From contig NZ_MZMU01000024.1 of NCBI RefSeq assembly GCF_004123835.1, positions 416,501 to 480,500 of the forward strand: DNA of 64,000 nucleotides, written 5' to 3'. This stretch comes from Rhizobium leguminosarum (GTDB lineage: Bacteria; Pseudomonadota; Alphaproteobacteria; Rhizobiales; Rhizobiaceae). Each line of letters opens with the position of its first letter. Position 1 is the stretch's first letter. Under the pieces are notes generated by a model. The model was not told the origin of the DNA. It did not search any database and saw only the letters and a list, made by a program, of their open reading frames with translations. Made by a program: the position numbers and the translations under genes. This document shows, piece by piece, positions 46,397 through 54,589 of this stretch.

Positions 46397-47143
46397 TTAT
46401 GCGGTCTCCTTTGCCCTGTTGGCCTTGATCAGCGCCAGCGCTTGCCCGGGATCGATACGGCCGTCATAAAGCGCACGGCCTGAAATCGCCCCTTCCAGCT
46501 TCCGCGCATCGGGCTCCAGCATGCGGCGAATATCGTCGAGAGAGGCAAGGCCGCCCGAGGCGATGACGGGAATGGAAACGGCGTCGGCAAGTTCCAGCGT
46601 CGAACTCCAGTTGATGCCGGCCAGAATGCCGTCACGGTCGATATCGGTGTAGATGATCGCGCTAACGCCGGCGCCCTCGAATTTCCTGGCGAGCTCGATG
46701 ATACCGAGTTCGGAGGCCTCCGCCCAACCCTCGACGGCCACCTTGCCGCCCTTGGCATCGATGCCGACGGCGACATGATCAGGAAATTTCCGGCAGGCCT
46801 CGATGACCAGCGCCGGATTTCTGACCGCAACGGTGCCGAGAATGACGCGCCGCAGCCCGCGCGACAGCCAAGCCTCGATATGATCGAGCGTGCGAATACC
46901 GCCGCCGAGCTGCACCGGATTGTCAGTTGCCTTCAAGATCGCTTCGACGGCGTCGCCATTGGCCGAATGTCCCGCAAAGGCGCCGTCGAGATCGACCACA
47001 TGCAGCCATTCGAAACCCTGATCTTCGAAGGATCTCGCCTGGGCGGCCGGATCGGTGTTGTAGACTGTCGCCTGCTGCATGTCGCCGAGCTTCAAGCGGA
47101 CGCATTGGCCGCCCTTCAGGTCGATCGCGGGAAAAAGGATCAT
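46397..47143 (-). CDS. hisA: ProFAR isomerase (HisA)
   Basis: HisA performs the Amadori isomerisation of ProFAR to PRFAR. The 248-residue TIM barrel begins MILFPAIDLKGGQCVRLKLGD, with the catalytic aspartate in AIDLKGG, and has QLGGGIRTLDHIEAWL and IYTDIDRDGIL with the second aspartate. It is immediately upstream of hisF and six bases downstream of the unknown membrane-protein gene. Confidence 0.97.
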   Translation of the reverse strand: MILFPAIDLKGGQCVRLKLGDMQQATVYNTDPAAQARSFEDQGFEWLHVVDLDGAFAGHSANGDAVEAILKATDNPVQLGGGIRTLDHIEAWLSRGLRRVILGTVAVRNPALVIEACRKFPDHVAVGIDAKGGKVAVEGWAEASELGIIELARKFEGAGVSAIIYTDIDRDGILAGINWSSTLELADAVSIPVIASGGLASLDDIRRMLEPDARKLEGAISGRALYDGRIDPGQALALIKANRAKETA

Positions 47144-47149
47144 GTCGTT

Positions 47150-47707
47150 TTACGTCCGTAGAGTGATCGGTACCATCAGCGCATTCCACGCATCTACGAT
47201 ATCCGATTGGAAAAAGACAGCGGCAATGGCAGCCGCGCCGAAAAGCAGAAGGAGGAGCAGGGTGACGGCAAAGCCGGCCCGGACCTGACGCCAGAAGCCC
47301 AGGCGCCTCTTGATCGATTTCTCGATGTTTCGTACCTGGCGCAACGCATCGCTGTTGACGGCGGTCAGCCGGATCTGCGGCTCCATCGCCTCGACATAGG
47401 TTTCGGCATAACTCGAAAGGATCTGCGAGGCGCGGTCGCGTAGCGTATTGCGCAGGTCGGTCGAGAGATAATTGCTGTTGACGGCGGCAAGCTCGGCCTC
47501 ATCGGGCGAACGGCCGGCATTTCGCTTGCGATGACTGAGAACGAAATCGCGCTTTTGCCGCTCGTAGAGTGCGTAGGCGAGTAGGCCGATCAGATCGTCC
47601 TCACCTTCGATATAGAATTCCAGCACGGCCTCGGCGATGTCGCCGGCGCTGACCCCGTTTTGCCGCCGGCTCGAACCGTCGTTTGCGGGGAAAGAATCAT
47701 GGATCAT
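47150..47707 (-). CDS. Unknown protein with one C-terminal membrane segment
   Basis: A 185-residue protein I do not recognise. The N-terminal 130 residues are charged and helical (DIAEAVLEFYIEGEDDLIGLLAYALYERQKRDFVLSH; SDALRQVRNIEKSIKRRLGF), and residues about 146-168 form a membrane segment (GFAVTLLLLLLFGAAAIAAVFF). It is thus probably a tail-anchored inner-membrane protein facing the cytoplasm. It lies inside the his cluster, six bases before hisA and overlapping the small gene upstream by four bases, suggesting real translation. Confidence 0.75.
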   Translation of the reverse strand: MIHDSFPANDGSSRRQNGVSAGDIAEAVLEFYIEGEDDLIGLLAYALYERQKRDFVLSHRKRNAGRSPDEAELAAVNSNYLSTDLRNTLRDRASQILSSYAETYVEAMEPQIRLTAVNSDALRQVRNIEKSIKRRLGFWRQVRAGFAVTLLLLLLFGAAAIAAVFFQSDIVDAWNALMVPITLRT

Positions 47708-47886
47708 CGGTCCAGCCTTTCTTTCAGAGCCTTGGCTGCGTTGGAAAGCGCCTTCCTATGAATGGCTTCGTCGACACGGCGGATGATCGTGCCGCCGGGA
47801 AGCTTGATATCGGAAAAGGGGGGCAAGCCTTCCCTGGAGGGCCGCAACGTGTAGAACACCTTGCCTGATTTCCGTGAAGCCGGCAT
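47704..47886 (-). CDS. Small protein of unknown function (60 residues)
   Basis: Sequence starts MPASRKSGKVFYTLRPSREGLPPFSDIKLPGG and continues TIIRRVDEAIHRKALSNAAKALKERLDR: basic, no membrane segment. The ATG at 47886 is preceded by GGAG within about ten bases; a longer in-frame reading would run back into a repeat. It overlaps the membrane-protein gene by four bases, which supports it being a real, coupled gene. No function can be given. Confidence 0.65.
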   Translation of the reverse strand: MPASRKSGKVFYTLRPSREGLPPFSDIKLPGGTIIRRVDEAIHRKALSNAAKALKERLDR

Positions 47887-47952
47887 CGAGCGCACTCCTG
47901 TTCCGCCGTTTCCATACAAGGGAAATAAGGCGGCTGTATTAAAAGCCAGCCC

Positions 47953-48002
47953 TTGGAGCAATTCCAGCAAAAGGGTGTGCGGTTTTACCTCCCAGATTAC
48001 GT
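47953..48002. repeat. Degenerate rhizobial palindromic repeat
   Basis: GGAGCAATTCCAGCAAAAGG followed by GTGTGCGGTTTTACCTCC resembles the repeat at 43046-43102; the right arm is decayed (CAGATTACGT). It lies between hisH and the 60-residue gene. Confidence 0.55.
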
Positions 48003-48012
48003 GAACAACGCT

Positions 48013-48663
48013 CTACGGGTTCCAGCGCAGGAAATTGGCGATCAGGGCCAGGCCGAGCTTCTGGCTCTTTTCCGGGTGAAACTGCGCTCCGACCATGTTG
48101 TCGCGCCCGACGAAAGCGGTCATCGGACCGCCATAGTCGGCCGTCGCAATAACATCCTCGGCGTTTTCGGCGGCAAGATGGTAGGAATGCACGAAATAGG
48201 CGTGCAGTCCCTGCGACCCCGTCGGAATTCCTTCAAAGAGCGGATGTTCGCGTCTCAGGTCGAGCGTGTTCCAGCCGATCTGCGGGATCTTGAGTGCCGG
48301 ATCATCCGGCGTCATCTCGACGACGTTCCCGGGAATCCAGCCGAAGCCGTGCGTCACGGTCTTCTCGAGGCCGCGCGAGGACATGAGCTGCATGCCGACG
48401 CAAATGCCGAGGAACGGCCGCGCCTTCTTCTCGACAGCCTCGATCAGCACCTCGGCCATCCCGGGCACGGCATCGAGGCCGCGCCGGCAATCGGCATAAG
48501 CGCCGACACCGGGAAGCACGATACGATCGGCGGCGGCAACATCCTCCGCCCTGTCGGTGAGATCGATATGGGCATCGATGCCGGCTTCGTGGGCGGCACG
48601 CTCGAAAGCCTTGGTCGCCGAGCGCAGGTTACCGGAGCCATAGTCGATAATCGCGACGCGCAT
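48013..48663 (-). CDS. hisH: Imidazole glycerol phosphate synthase, glutamine amidotransferase subunit
   Basis: HisH releases ammonia from glutamine and channels it to HisF. The 216-residue class I amidotransferase has VLPGVGAYADCRRGL, the nucleophile Cys88 in FLGICVGMQLM, and the catalytic His and Glu in GAQFHPEKSQKLG. It lies between the DUF2628 gene and the two unknown genes preceding hisA. Confidence 0.96.
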   Translation of the reverse strand: MRVAIIDYGSGNLRSATKAFERAAHEAGIDAHIDLTDRAEDVAAADRIVLPGVGAYADCRRGLDAVPGMAEVLIEAVEKKARPFLGICVGMQLMSSRGLEKTVTHGFGWIPGNVVEMTPDDPALKIPQIGWNTLDLRREHPLFEGIPTGSQGLHAYFVHSYHLAAENAEDVIATADYGGPMTAFVGRDNMVGAQFHPEKSQKLGLALIANFLRWNP

Positions 48664-48665
48664 CG

Positions 48666-49151
48666 TCAGCGTCCTCCATCAAAACCAAAAAGACCAAGCG
48701 ATGTTGCATGGCCGTGCGGGCTGTTCGGACGGGCCTTGTTCTGCCAGCCCGGTGCCGCGGCGTCCTCACTGGCTGCGCTAGCCGCCCTGTCCGAGAAATA
48801 GACCTGCTCGGCAATGCCGATCGTATCGGCCGCAATGAGTGCGTCTTCGTTCCAGCCCTTCGCAGCAAGGTTGCGGACACGGAAATTCTGGCCCTCGAGA
48901 CCGACCAGCATATTCACGCCCAGCAGGATTGCCGCTCCCGCCGGCCCGAGGCCGGGTTCGTCCATCATCGCACCACCAATCCCCTGCAGCAGAAAGGCCG
49001 CGGCCGCATGCAGCCAAAGCCGATGCGCCAGCAGCCAAACCCATGGAAACAGGAAGCCGAGCAGCGTGAAGCCGTCACGGATGGTTCGCGTCTCATCGGC
49101 CGTGGCGCTCGTGCTGCCGGGCGGTGTCAGGAAGATATAGCTGGATGTCAT
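48666..49151 (-). CDS. DUF2628-family membrane protein
   Basis: A 161-residue protein of unknown function. It starts MTSSYIFLTPPGSTSATADETRTIRDGFTLLGFLFPWVWLLAHRLWLHA, then two further hydrophobic stretches (AAAFLLQGIGGAMM; GPAGAAILLGVNMLVGLEGQNFR), and ends in a charged tail. This fits the DUF2628 family. The ATG at 49151 was chosen since upstream codons read through hisB in another frame. It sits two bases before hisH and 22 bases after hisB. A gene of this family lies in the his operon of many rhizobia. Confidence 0.82.
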   Translation of the reverse strand: MTSSYIFLTPPGSTSATADETRTIRDGFTLLGFLFPWVWLLAHRLWLHAAAAFLLQGIGGAMMDEPGLGPAGAAILLGVNMLVGLEGQNFRVRNLAAKGWNEDALIAADTIGIAEQVYFSDRAASAASEDAAAPGWQNKARPNSPHGHATSLGLFGFDGGR

Positions 49152-49173
49152 TGCCGCCGCTCCCTTGAAGGGC

Positions 49174-49782
49174 TCAGACGAGCGTGCCCTTGGTCGAGGG
49201 AACACGGCCCGCCTGTCTCGGATCGATCTCTGTTGCCGTGCGCAATGCACGGGCAACGGCCTTGAAGCATGTCTCGGCAATATGGTGATTGTTGGCGCCA
49301 TAATGGTTGAGAATATGCAAGGTAATGCCGGCATTCTGGGCGAGTGCATGGAAGAATTCGCGGACGAGCTCGGTGTCGAAAGTGCCGATCTTCGGCGCAC
49401 TGAAGGCGACATTCCAGACGAGGAACGGCCGGCCGGAAAGATCGACCGCAGCCTTGGTCATCGTCTCGTCCATGGCGAGATCGATCGACGCGTAGCGGGT
49501 GATGCCACGCCGGTCGCCAAGCGCCTTGGAGATCGCCTGGCCGATGGCGATGCCGGTATCTTCGACCGTATGATGATCGTCGATATGCAGGTCGCCCTTG
49601 GCATCGATCTCCATGTCGATGAGGGAATGTCGCGAAAGCTGGTCGAGCATATGGTCGAAGAAGCCGACGCCCGTCGAGATCGTCGATTTGCCGGTGCCGT
49701 CGAGATTGACGGAAACGGAAATCGAGGTTTCGTTGGTCTTGCGGGAAACGCTGCCCGTGCGGCTTGCTGCGGTCTCGGCCAT
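49174..49782 (-). CDS. hisB: Imidazoleglycerol-phosphate dehydratase
   Basis: HisB dehydrates IGP to imidazole acetol phosphate. The 202-residue protein is monofunctional, with no HisN-type phosphatase domain. It shows GFFDHMLDQLSRHSLIDM, DDHHTVEDTGIAIGQA and the late ANNHHIAETCFKAVARALR, which supply the manganese-binding histidines and glutamates. Start is the ATG at 49782 with GGAGG five bases upstream. It is the first gene of the leftward cluster, divergent from hslV. Confidence 0.96.
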   Translation of the reverse strand: MAETAASRTGSVSRKTNETSISVSVNLDGTGKSTISTGVGFFDHMLDQLSRHSLIDMEIDAKGDLHIDDHHTVEDTGIAIGQAISKALGDRRGITRYASIDLAMDETMTKAAVDLSGRPFLVWNVAFSAPKIGTFDTELVREFFHALAQNAGITLHILNHYGANNHHIAETCFKAVARALRTATEIDPRQAGRVPSTKGTLV

Positions 49783-49959
49783 ATGGCCCTCCATCGGGAA
49801 TAAGGCCGTTCCTTATCAGGCGCATCGGCAAATATCCAGAAGCCGGGCAAGAGAAAAGCCGGCCCATTTGCAAACGGCGCCGGCCCACTTACATAGGGCT
49901 TAACAAGGCCGGTGTGCGGCCTGGTGGAGTAGCCCGCGTCAAGGGCAGACAGGTGTTTG

Positions 49960-50487
49960 ATGACAACGATCATTACAGTTCGAAAAGGCGGCAAGGTAGT
50001 GATGGCGGGCGACGGCCAGGTGAGCCTCGGCCAGACCGTCATGAAGGGCAATGCCCGCAAGGTGCGCCGTATCGGCAAGGGCGAAGTCGTCGCCGGTTTC
50101 GCCGGCGCCACTGCCGATGCCTTTACCCTGCTCGAAAGGCTCGAAAAGAAGCTGGAGCAATATCCCGGTCAATTGATGCGTGCCGCCGTCGAGCTCGCCA
50201 AGGACTGGCGCACCGACAAATACCTGCGTAATCTCGAAGCCATGATGCTCGTCGCCGACAAGTCGATCACGCTGGCGGTCACCGGCAACGGCGATGTCCT
50301 GGAACCGGAGCATGGCACGACGGCGATCGGTTCGGGCGGCAATTTTGCCCTCGCGGCCGCCCTCGCGCTCATGGATACCGACAAATCGGCCGAAGAGATC
50401 GCTCGCCGCGCCCTCGATATCGCCGCCGATATCTGCGTCTACACGAACCACAATATCGTGGTGGAATCGCTGGATGTCGAAGGCTGA
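49960..50487 (+). CDS. hslV: ATP-dependent protease subunit HslV
   Basis: HslV is the threonine-protease chamber of HslUV. The 175-residue protein starts MTTIITVRKGGKVVMAGDGQVSLGQTVMKGNARKVRRI; Met removal exposes the catalytic Thr2. The GSGGNFALAAALAL and TNHNIVVESLDVEG ends match the family. An upstream in-frame TTG directly abuts the ATG and is unlikely since Thr must become N-terminal. hslU follows 112 bases downstream. Confidence 0.97.
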   Translation: MTTIITVRKGGKVVMAGDGQVSLGQTVMKGNARKVRRIGKGEVVAGFAGATADAFTLLERLEKKLEQYPGQLMRAAVELAKDWRTDKYLRNLEAMMLVADKSITLAVTGNGDVLEPEHGTTAIGSGGNFALAAALALMDTDKSAEEIARRALDIAADICVYTNHNIVVESLDVEG

Positions 50488-50599
50488 ATCCATGCCTTCA
50501 GGCCGCTTGGCCTAACCAAGGCAGGCCTTCGAGGACTTGGCGAAACAACGACGAATTACGGCCGGGTGCTGCCCCGGACCGCCAGGAGAATGATACGCA

Positions 50600-51907
50600 A
50601 TGACGACTTTTTCCCCCCGCGAAATCGTTTCTGAGCTCGATCGCTACATTATCGGCCAACATGATGCCAAACGCGCCGTCGCGATTGCGCTGCGCAACCG
50701 CTGGCGCCGCCAGCAGCTCGACCCGAGCCTGCGCGACGAAGTCATGCCGAAGAACATCCTGATGATCGGCCCGACCGGTGTCGGCAAGACCGAGATCTCC
50801 CGCCGTCTGGCAAAACTCGCCGGTGCACCCTTCATCAAGGTGGAGGCCACCAAGTTCACCGAAGTCGGCTATGTCGGCCGCGATGTCGAGCAGATCATCC
50901 GCGATCTGGTCGAGGTCGGCATCGGCCTGGTGCGCGAGAAGAAGCGGGCCGAGGTACAGGCCAAGGCGCATGTGAGCGCCGAGGAGCGTGTTCTCGATGC
51001 GCTGGTCGGCACGACAGCATCGCCTGCCACGCGAGAAAACTTCCGCAAGAAGCTCCGGGACGGCGAACTCGACGACAAGGAAATCGATATCGAGGTGGCC
51101 GATGCCGGTTCCGGCATGGGTGGCTTCGAAATTCCCGGCATGCCGGGCGCCAATATCGGCGTGCTGAACCTGTCGGAAATGTTCGGCAAGGCGATGGGCG
51201 GCCGCACCAAGAAGGTTCGCACGACAGTCAAGGCTTCCTATGGCGACCTCATCCGTGACGAATCCGACAAGCTGATCGACAACGAAGTGATCCAGCGCGA
51301 AGCCGTTCGCTCCACCGAGAATGACGGTATCGTCTTCCTCGACGAAATCGACAAGATCGCCGCCCGCGACGGCGGCATGGGCGCCGGCGTTTCACGCGAA
51401 GGCGTCCAGCGCGACCTCTTGCCGCTCGTCGAAGGCACGACGGTTTCGACCAAATACGGGCCGGTCAAGACGGACCATATCCTGTTCATCGCCTCCGGCG
51501 CCTTCCATGTCTCCAAGCCTTCGGATCTGCTGCCGGAACTGCAGGGCCGCCTGCCGATCCGTGTCGAATTGCGTCCGCTGAACAAGGATGATTTCCGCCG
51601 GATCCTGACCGAGACGGAAGCAAGCCTCATCCGCCAGTACCGCGCGCTGATGGAAACCGAGAGCCTGAGCCTCGAATTCACCGACGACGCGATCGACGCG
51701 CTTGCCGATGTCGCCGTGCATCTGAACTCCTCGGTCGAAAACATCGGCGCACGCCGTCTGCAGACGGTGATGGAGCGGGTGCTCGACGATATTTCCTATA
51801 ACGCGCCGGATCGGGGCGGGACGGCCGTGACGATCGATGCCGCCTATGTGCGCGAGCATGTCGGCGATCTCGCACAGAACACCGACTTGTCGCGCTTCAT
51901 TCTGTGA
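50600..51907 (+). CDS. hslU: ATP-dependent protease ATPase subunit HslU
   Basis: HslU is the AAA+ unfoldase feeding HslV. The 435-residue protein has FSPREIVSELDRYIIGQHDAKRAVAIALRNRWRR, Walker A GPTGVGKT (57-64), the pore motif GYVGRDVEQIIRDL, an I-domain, Walker B IVFLDEIDKIAA and the C-terminal DLSRFIL. An AGGAG precedes the ATG at 50600. A terminator follows. Confidence 0.97.
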   Translation: MTTFSPREIVSELDRYIIGQHDAKRAVAIALRNRWRRQQLDPSLRDEVMPKNILMIGPTGVGKTEISRRLAKLAGAPFIKVEATKFTEVGYVGRDVEQIIRDLVEVGIGLVREKKRAEVQAKAHVSAEERVLDALVGTTASPATRENFRKKLRDGELDDKEIDIEVADAGSGMGGFEIPGMPGANIGVLNLSEMFGKAMGGRTKKVRTTVKASYGDLIRDESDKLIDNEVIQREAVRSTENDGIVFLDEIDKIAARDGGMGAGVSREGVQRDLLPLVEGTTVSTKYGPVKTDHILFIASGAFHVSKPSDLLPELQGRLPIRVELRPLNKDDFRRILTETEASLIRQYRALMETESLSLEFTDDAIDALADVAVHLNSSVENIGARRLQTVMERVLDDISYNAPDRGGTAVTIDAAYVREHVGDLAQNTDLSRFIL

Positions 51908-51974
51908 TATCGGCGCACCTGTTCATGTCTTTCCCGGTATGAATGCCGGATTGTGACGAACTCTCTCTCGACAG

Positions 51975-52012
51975 CGGGCCTTTTACTTTCTAGTGAAGGC
52001 CCGTTTTGTTTT
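51975..52012 (+). terminator. Intrinsic terminator of hslU
   Basis: Stem CGGGCCTT/AAGGCCCG (51975-51982, 51996-52003), 13-base loop, then TTTTGTTTT. Confidence 0.85.
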
Positions 52013-52094
52013 CCGCTCCGGCTTTATTCGGCCAAGATTCTGGTCCAGTCAGCCGCATCGAAAACAGGACGATGAACGGACGGGATAGCGGATC

Positions 52095-53042
52095 GTGCGA
52101 CGCCTTTTGACAAGCCTTGTGATTGCCGTTGCCCTGGTGAATTCGGCGCCTGCCTTCGCAATGCAGACGGTGCCGGCGGGCAATCGTCACGCCGAGCAGC
52201 CCGATATTCCGGGCGCCTCCATCCGGCGTACCAAGGGCACCAAGAGCAGCTTCGATCTGAAATACGAAAAGGTTCATGAGCTTCTGGCGACCGATCGCCA
52301 GCTGATGAGCAAGATCCGCAAGATTTCCAGCGCTTACGGCATCAATCCCATCCATGTCGTCGGCGCGATCGTCGGCGAACACACCTATAATGTCGACGCC
52401 TACGACCGGCTGCAGGCCTATTATGTCAAGGCTGCCTCCTATGCCGGAGAAAGCTTCCGCTTCGCTTATGATGGCGAAAGCGTCGACGACTTCGTGGCGC
52501 GGCCGCAATTTTCCGAATGCAAGGGCAAGAGCGATTCCTACACGCTCTGGTCCTGTCGCGAAGATGTCTGGGAAACCGATTTCCGCGGCAAGACGGTTGA
52601 TGGCACGAGCTTTCCCAACAACCGTTTCAGCGCGGTCTTCTTCCAGCCCTTCTATGCCGGCCAGACCTTCGGCCTCGGCCAGGTCAATCCGCTGACGGCG
52701 CTGATGCTCTCCGATCTCGTGACCCGCGTGTCCGGCTATCCGAAGCTGAATGAGAAGAATGCCGGCGCCGTCTACAGGGCCATCATGGATCCCGATATCT
52801 CGCTCGCCTTCGTCGCGGCCTCGATCCGCAGGTCGATCGACGATTACAAGGAGATCGCCGGCATGGATATCTCGGGCAATCCCGGCCTGACGGCGACGCT
52901 GTATAATGTCGGCAATTCGCGCCAGCGCGCCGCAGCACTTGCTGCGAAGAACCGCGGCGCCGGTGCGACGGTCTGGCCGGAAGAGAATTATTACGGCTGG
53001 CTGATCAACGACAAGCTGGACGAACTTAAGGGCCTGCTCTAG
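52095..53042 (+). CDS. DUF1402-family exported protein, lysozyme-like
   Basis: A 315-residue secreted protein of unknown function. The GTG start (52095) opens a signal peptide (MRRLLTSLVIAVALVNSAPAFA, cleavage near 22). The mature part carries ISSAYGINPIHVVGAIVGEHTYN, TFGLGQVNPLTALMLSDLV and a late TATLYNVGNSRQRAAAL, a pattern resembling transglycosylase/lysozyme folds with a glutamate in GEH. DUF1402 proteins are frequent in Rhizobiales. It is 48 bases upstream of the P450 gene; no operon-specific role can be told. Confidence 0.84.
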   Translation: MRRLLTSLVIAVALVNSAPAFAMQTVPAGNRHAEQPDIPGASIRRTKGTKSSFDLKYEKVHELLATDRQLMSKIRKISSAYGINPIHVVGAIVGEHTYNVDAYDRLQAYYVKAASYAGESFRFAYDGESVDDFVARPQFSECKGKSDSYTLWSCREDVWETDFRGKTVDGTSFPNNRFSAVFFQPFYAGQTFGLGQVNPLTALMLSDLVTRVSGYPKLNEKNAGAVYRAIMDPDISLAFVAASIRRSIDDYKEIAGMDISGNPGLTATLYNVGNSRQRAAALAAKNRGAGATVWPEENYYGWLINDKLDELKGLL

Positions 53043-53090
53043 CTTCAAGCTTGCCGGGAAGGCGTAGATCTTCCCCGAAAGGCTTTTACG

Positions 53091-54539
53091 ATGGACATGC
53101 GTCCGGACCCCTTCGTCCCGCCAGCACCGCTGCCGCGTACCGTGCCGCCGAGCCGGCTGGAAATCATTCGCATCATCCTGCGCAATCCGCTCGAACTCTG
53201 GGGCGAGCCGTCCTACACGCTGCCCTGGATCCGCACCAATTTCTTCGGCCAGAGAACGCTGATCGTCAACGATCCCGGCCTGATCAAGCACGTGCTGGTC
53301 GACAATGCCAATAATTACCGCATGTCGGATGTGCGCCAGCTCGTCCTGCGTCCGATCCTCCGCGACGGCCTTCTGACCGCCGAAGGTCCTGTCTGGAAGA
53401 GATCGCGCAAGGCGGTGGCGCCTGTTTTCACGCCTCGCCATGCCCAAGGCTTCGCCGGGCAGATGCTGCGCCAGTCCGAAGACTATGCCTGCAAATATGA
53501 GAGCGCAGGCGAGGCAGGCGCAATTTTCGATATCAGCACCGACATGACCGAGCTGACCTTCGCGATCCTCGCCGACACATTGTTCTCCGGCGAAATCGTC
53601 ACCTCGAGCGGCCATTTCGCCGATGATGTCAATGAACTCCTGCATCGCATGGGCCGCGTCGATCCGATGGATCTGATGCGCGCCCCGTCCTGGGTTCCAC
53701 GTGTGACACGCATCGGCGGTCAGAAAGTGCTGGAGAAATTCCGCGCCATCGTGCGCAACACGATGGATATGCGGCTCGCAAAGATGAAGGCGAATCGCAG
53801 CAGCGCGCCTGAAGATTTCCTGACCCTGCTCCTGGAACAGGCTGGCCCTGAGGGGCTGACCAAGGAAGAAATCGAAGACAATATTCTGACCTTCATCGGC
53901 GCGGGGCATGAGACCACAGCCCGAGCATTGGCCTGGACGCTGTATTGCGTATCGAACAGCCCGCATATCCGCGAGGCGATGGAAGAAGAAATCGACACGG
54001 TGCTCGCGACCGGGGCAGAACCTGTGAAATGGTTGGATATGATGCCGCAGACACGCGCCGCCTTCGAGGAGGCTTTGCGCCTCTATCCGCCGGCGCCATC
54101 GATCAATCGCGCCGCCATATCGGATGATTCCTGGACAAGCGCCAAGGGCGAGCGGGTCGAGCTTGAGGCCGGCGTCACGGTGCTGATCATGCCCTGGACG
54201 CTGCACCGCCACGAACTTCACTGGGACAGGCCGCGCGCCTATATGCCCGAACGTTTCCTGCCGGAAAATCGCGGCTCTATCGGCCGCTTTCAGTTCCTGC
54301 CTTTCGGCGCTGGCCCGCGTGTCTGCATCGGCGCAACATTTGCGCTTCAGGAGGCGGTGATCGCCCTTGCTGTCCTGATGCATCGTTATCGCTTCGATTC
54401 CACCGATCAGACCAATCCTTGGGCCGGTGCAGAAGCTGACGACGCAGCCGCAGAATGGACTGCCGATGCGCGTGACGCCGCGCATAATTTCCACGAAAGC
54501 ATAAATCTTTCGAATTATTGCAGAATTGACTGTGAATGA
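53091..54539 (+). CDS. Cytochrome P450, C-terminus altered by a one-base frameshift
   Basis: A haem monooxygenase, 482 residues as read. It has the I-helix AGHETT (271-276), the ExxR site EALR (327-330) and the haem loop FLPFGAGPRVCIG (Cys412). After Trp444 (codon at 54420) the reading frame is unlike the family. Dropping one G of the TGGG run at 54420-54423 gives PVQKLTTQPQNGLPMRVTPR then IISTKA and a stop at 54504, the normal P450 ending, with 470 residues. Thus the gene has a recent +1 shift or a sequencing error. Substrate is unknown; class resembles CYP102/fatty-acid-like P450s only loosely. Confidence 0.85.
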   Translation: MDMRPDPFVPPAPLPRTVPPSRLEIIRIILRNPLELWGEPSYTLPWIRTNFFGQRTLIVNDPGLIKHVLVDNANNYRMSDVRQLVLRPILRDGLLTAEGPVWKRSRKAVAPVFTPRHAQGFAGQMLRQSEDYACKYESAGEAGAIFDISTDMTELTFAILADTLFSGEIVTSSGHFADDVNELLHRMGRVDPMDLMRAPSWVPRVTRIGGQKVLEKFRAIVRNTMDMRLAKMKANRSSAPEDFLTLLLEQAGPEGLTKEEIEDNILTFIGAGHETTARALAWTLYCVSNSPHIREAMEEEIDTVLATGAEPVKWLDMMPQTRAAFEEALRLYPPAPSINRAAISDDSWTSAKGERVELEAGVTVLIMPWTLHRHELHWDRPRAYMPERFLPENRGSIGRFQFLPFGAGPRVCIGATFALQEAVIALAVLMHRYRFDSTDQTNPWAGAEADDAAAEWTADARDAAHNFHESINLSNYCRIDCE

Positions 54540-54589
54540 AAGCCGGGCAAAGTGGCAGCATTCAAAGTCGTTGCCAGGGAGAATGCCGC

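Noticed and set aside
49795..49959. Heat-shock (RpoH) promoter before hslV
   Set aside because: No clear CTTGAA or CCCCAT-type pair at proper spacing could be seen.
51990..54494. 834-codon open frame on the minus strand opposite the DUF1402 and P450 genes
   Set aside because: It crosses the terminator region and two real genes and shows no domain; it is a GC-driven shadow.
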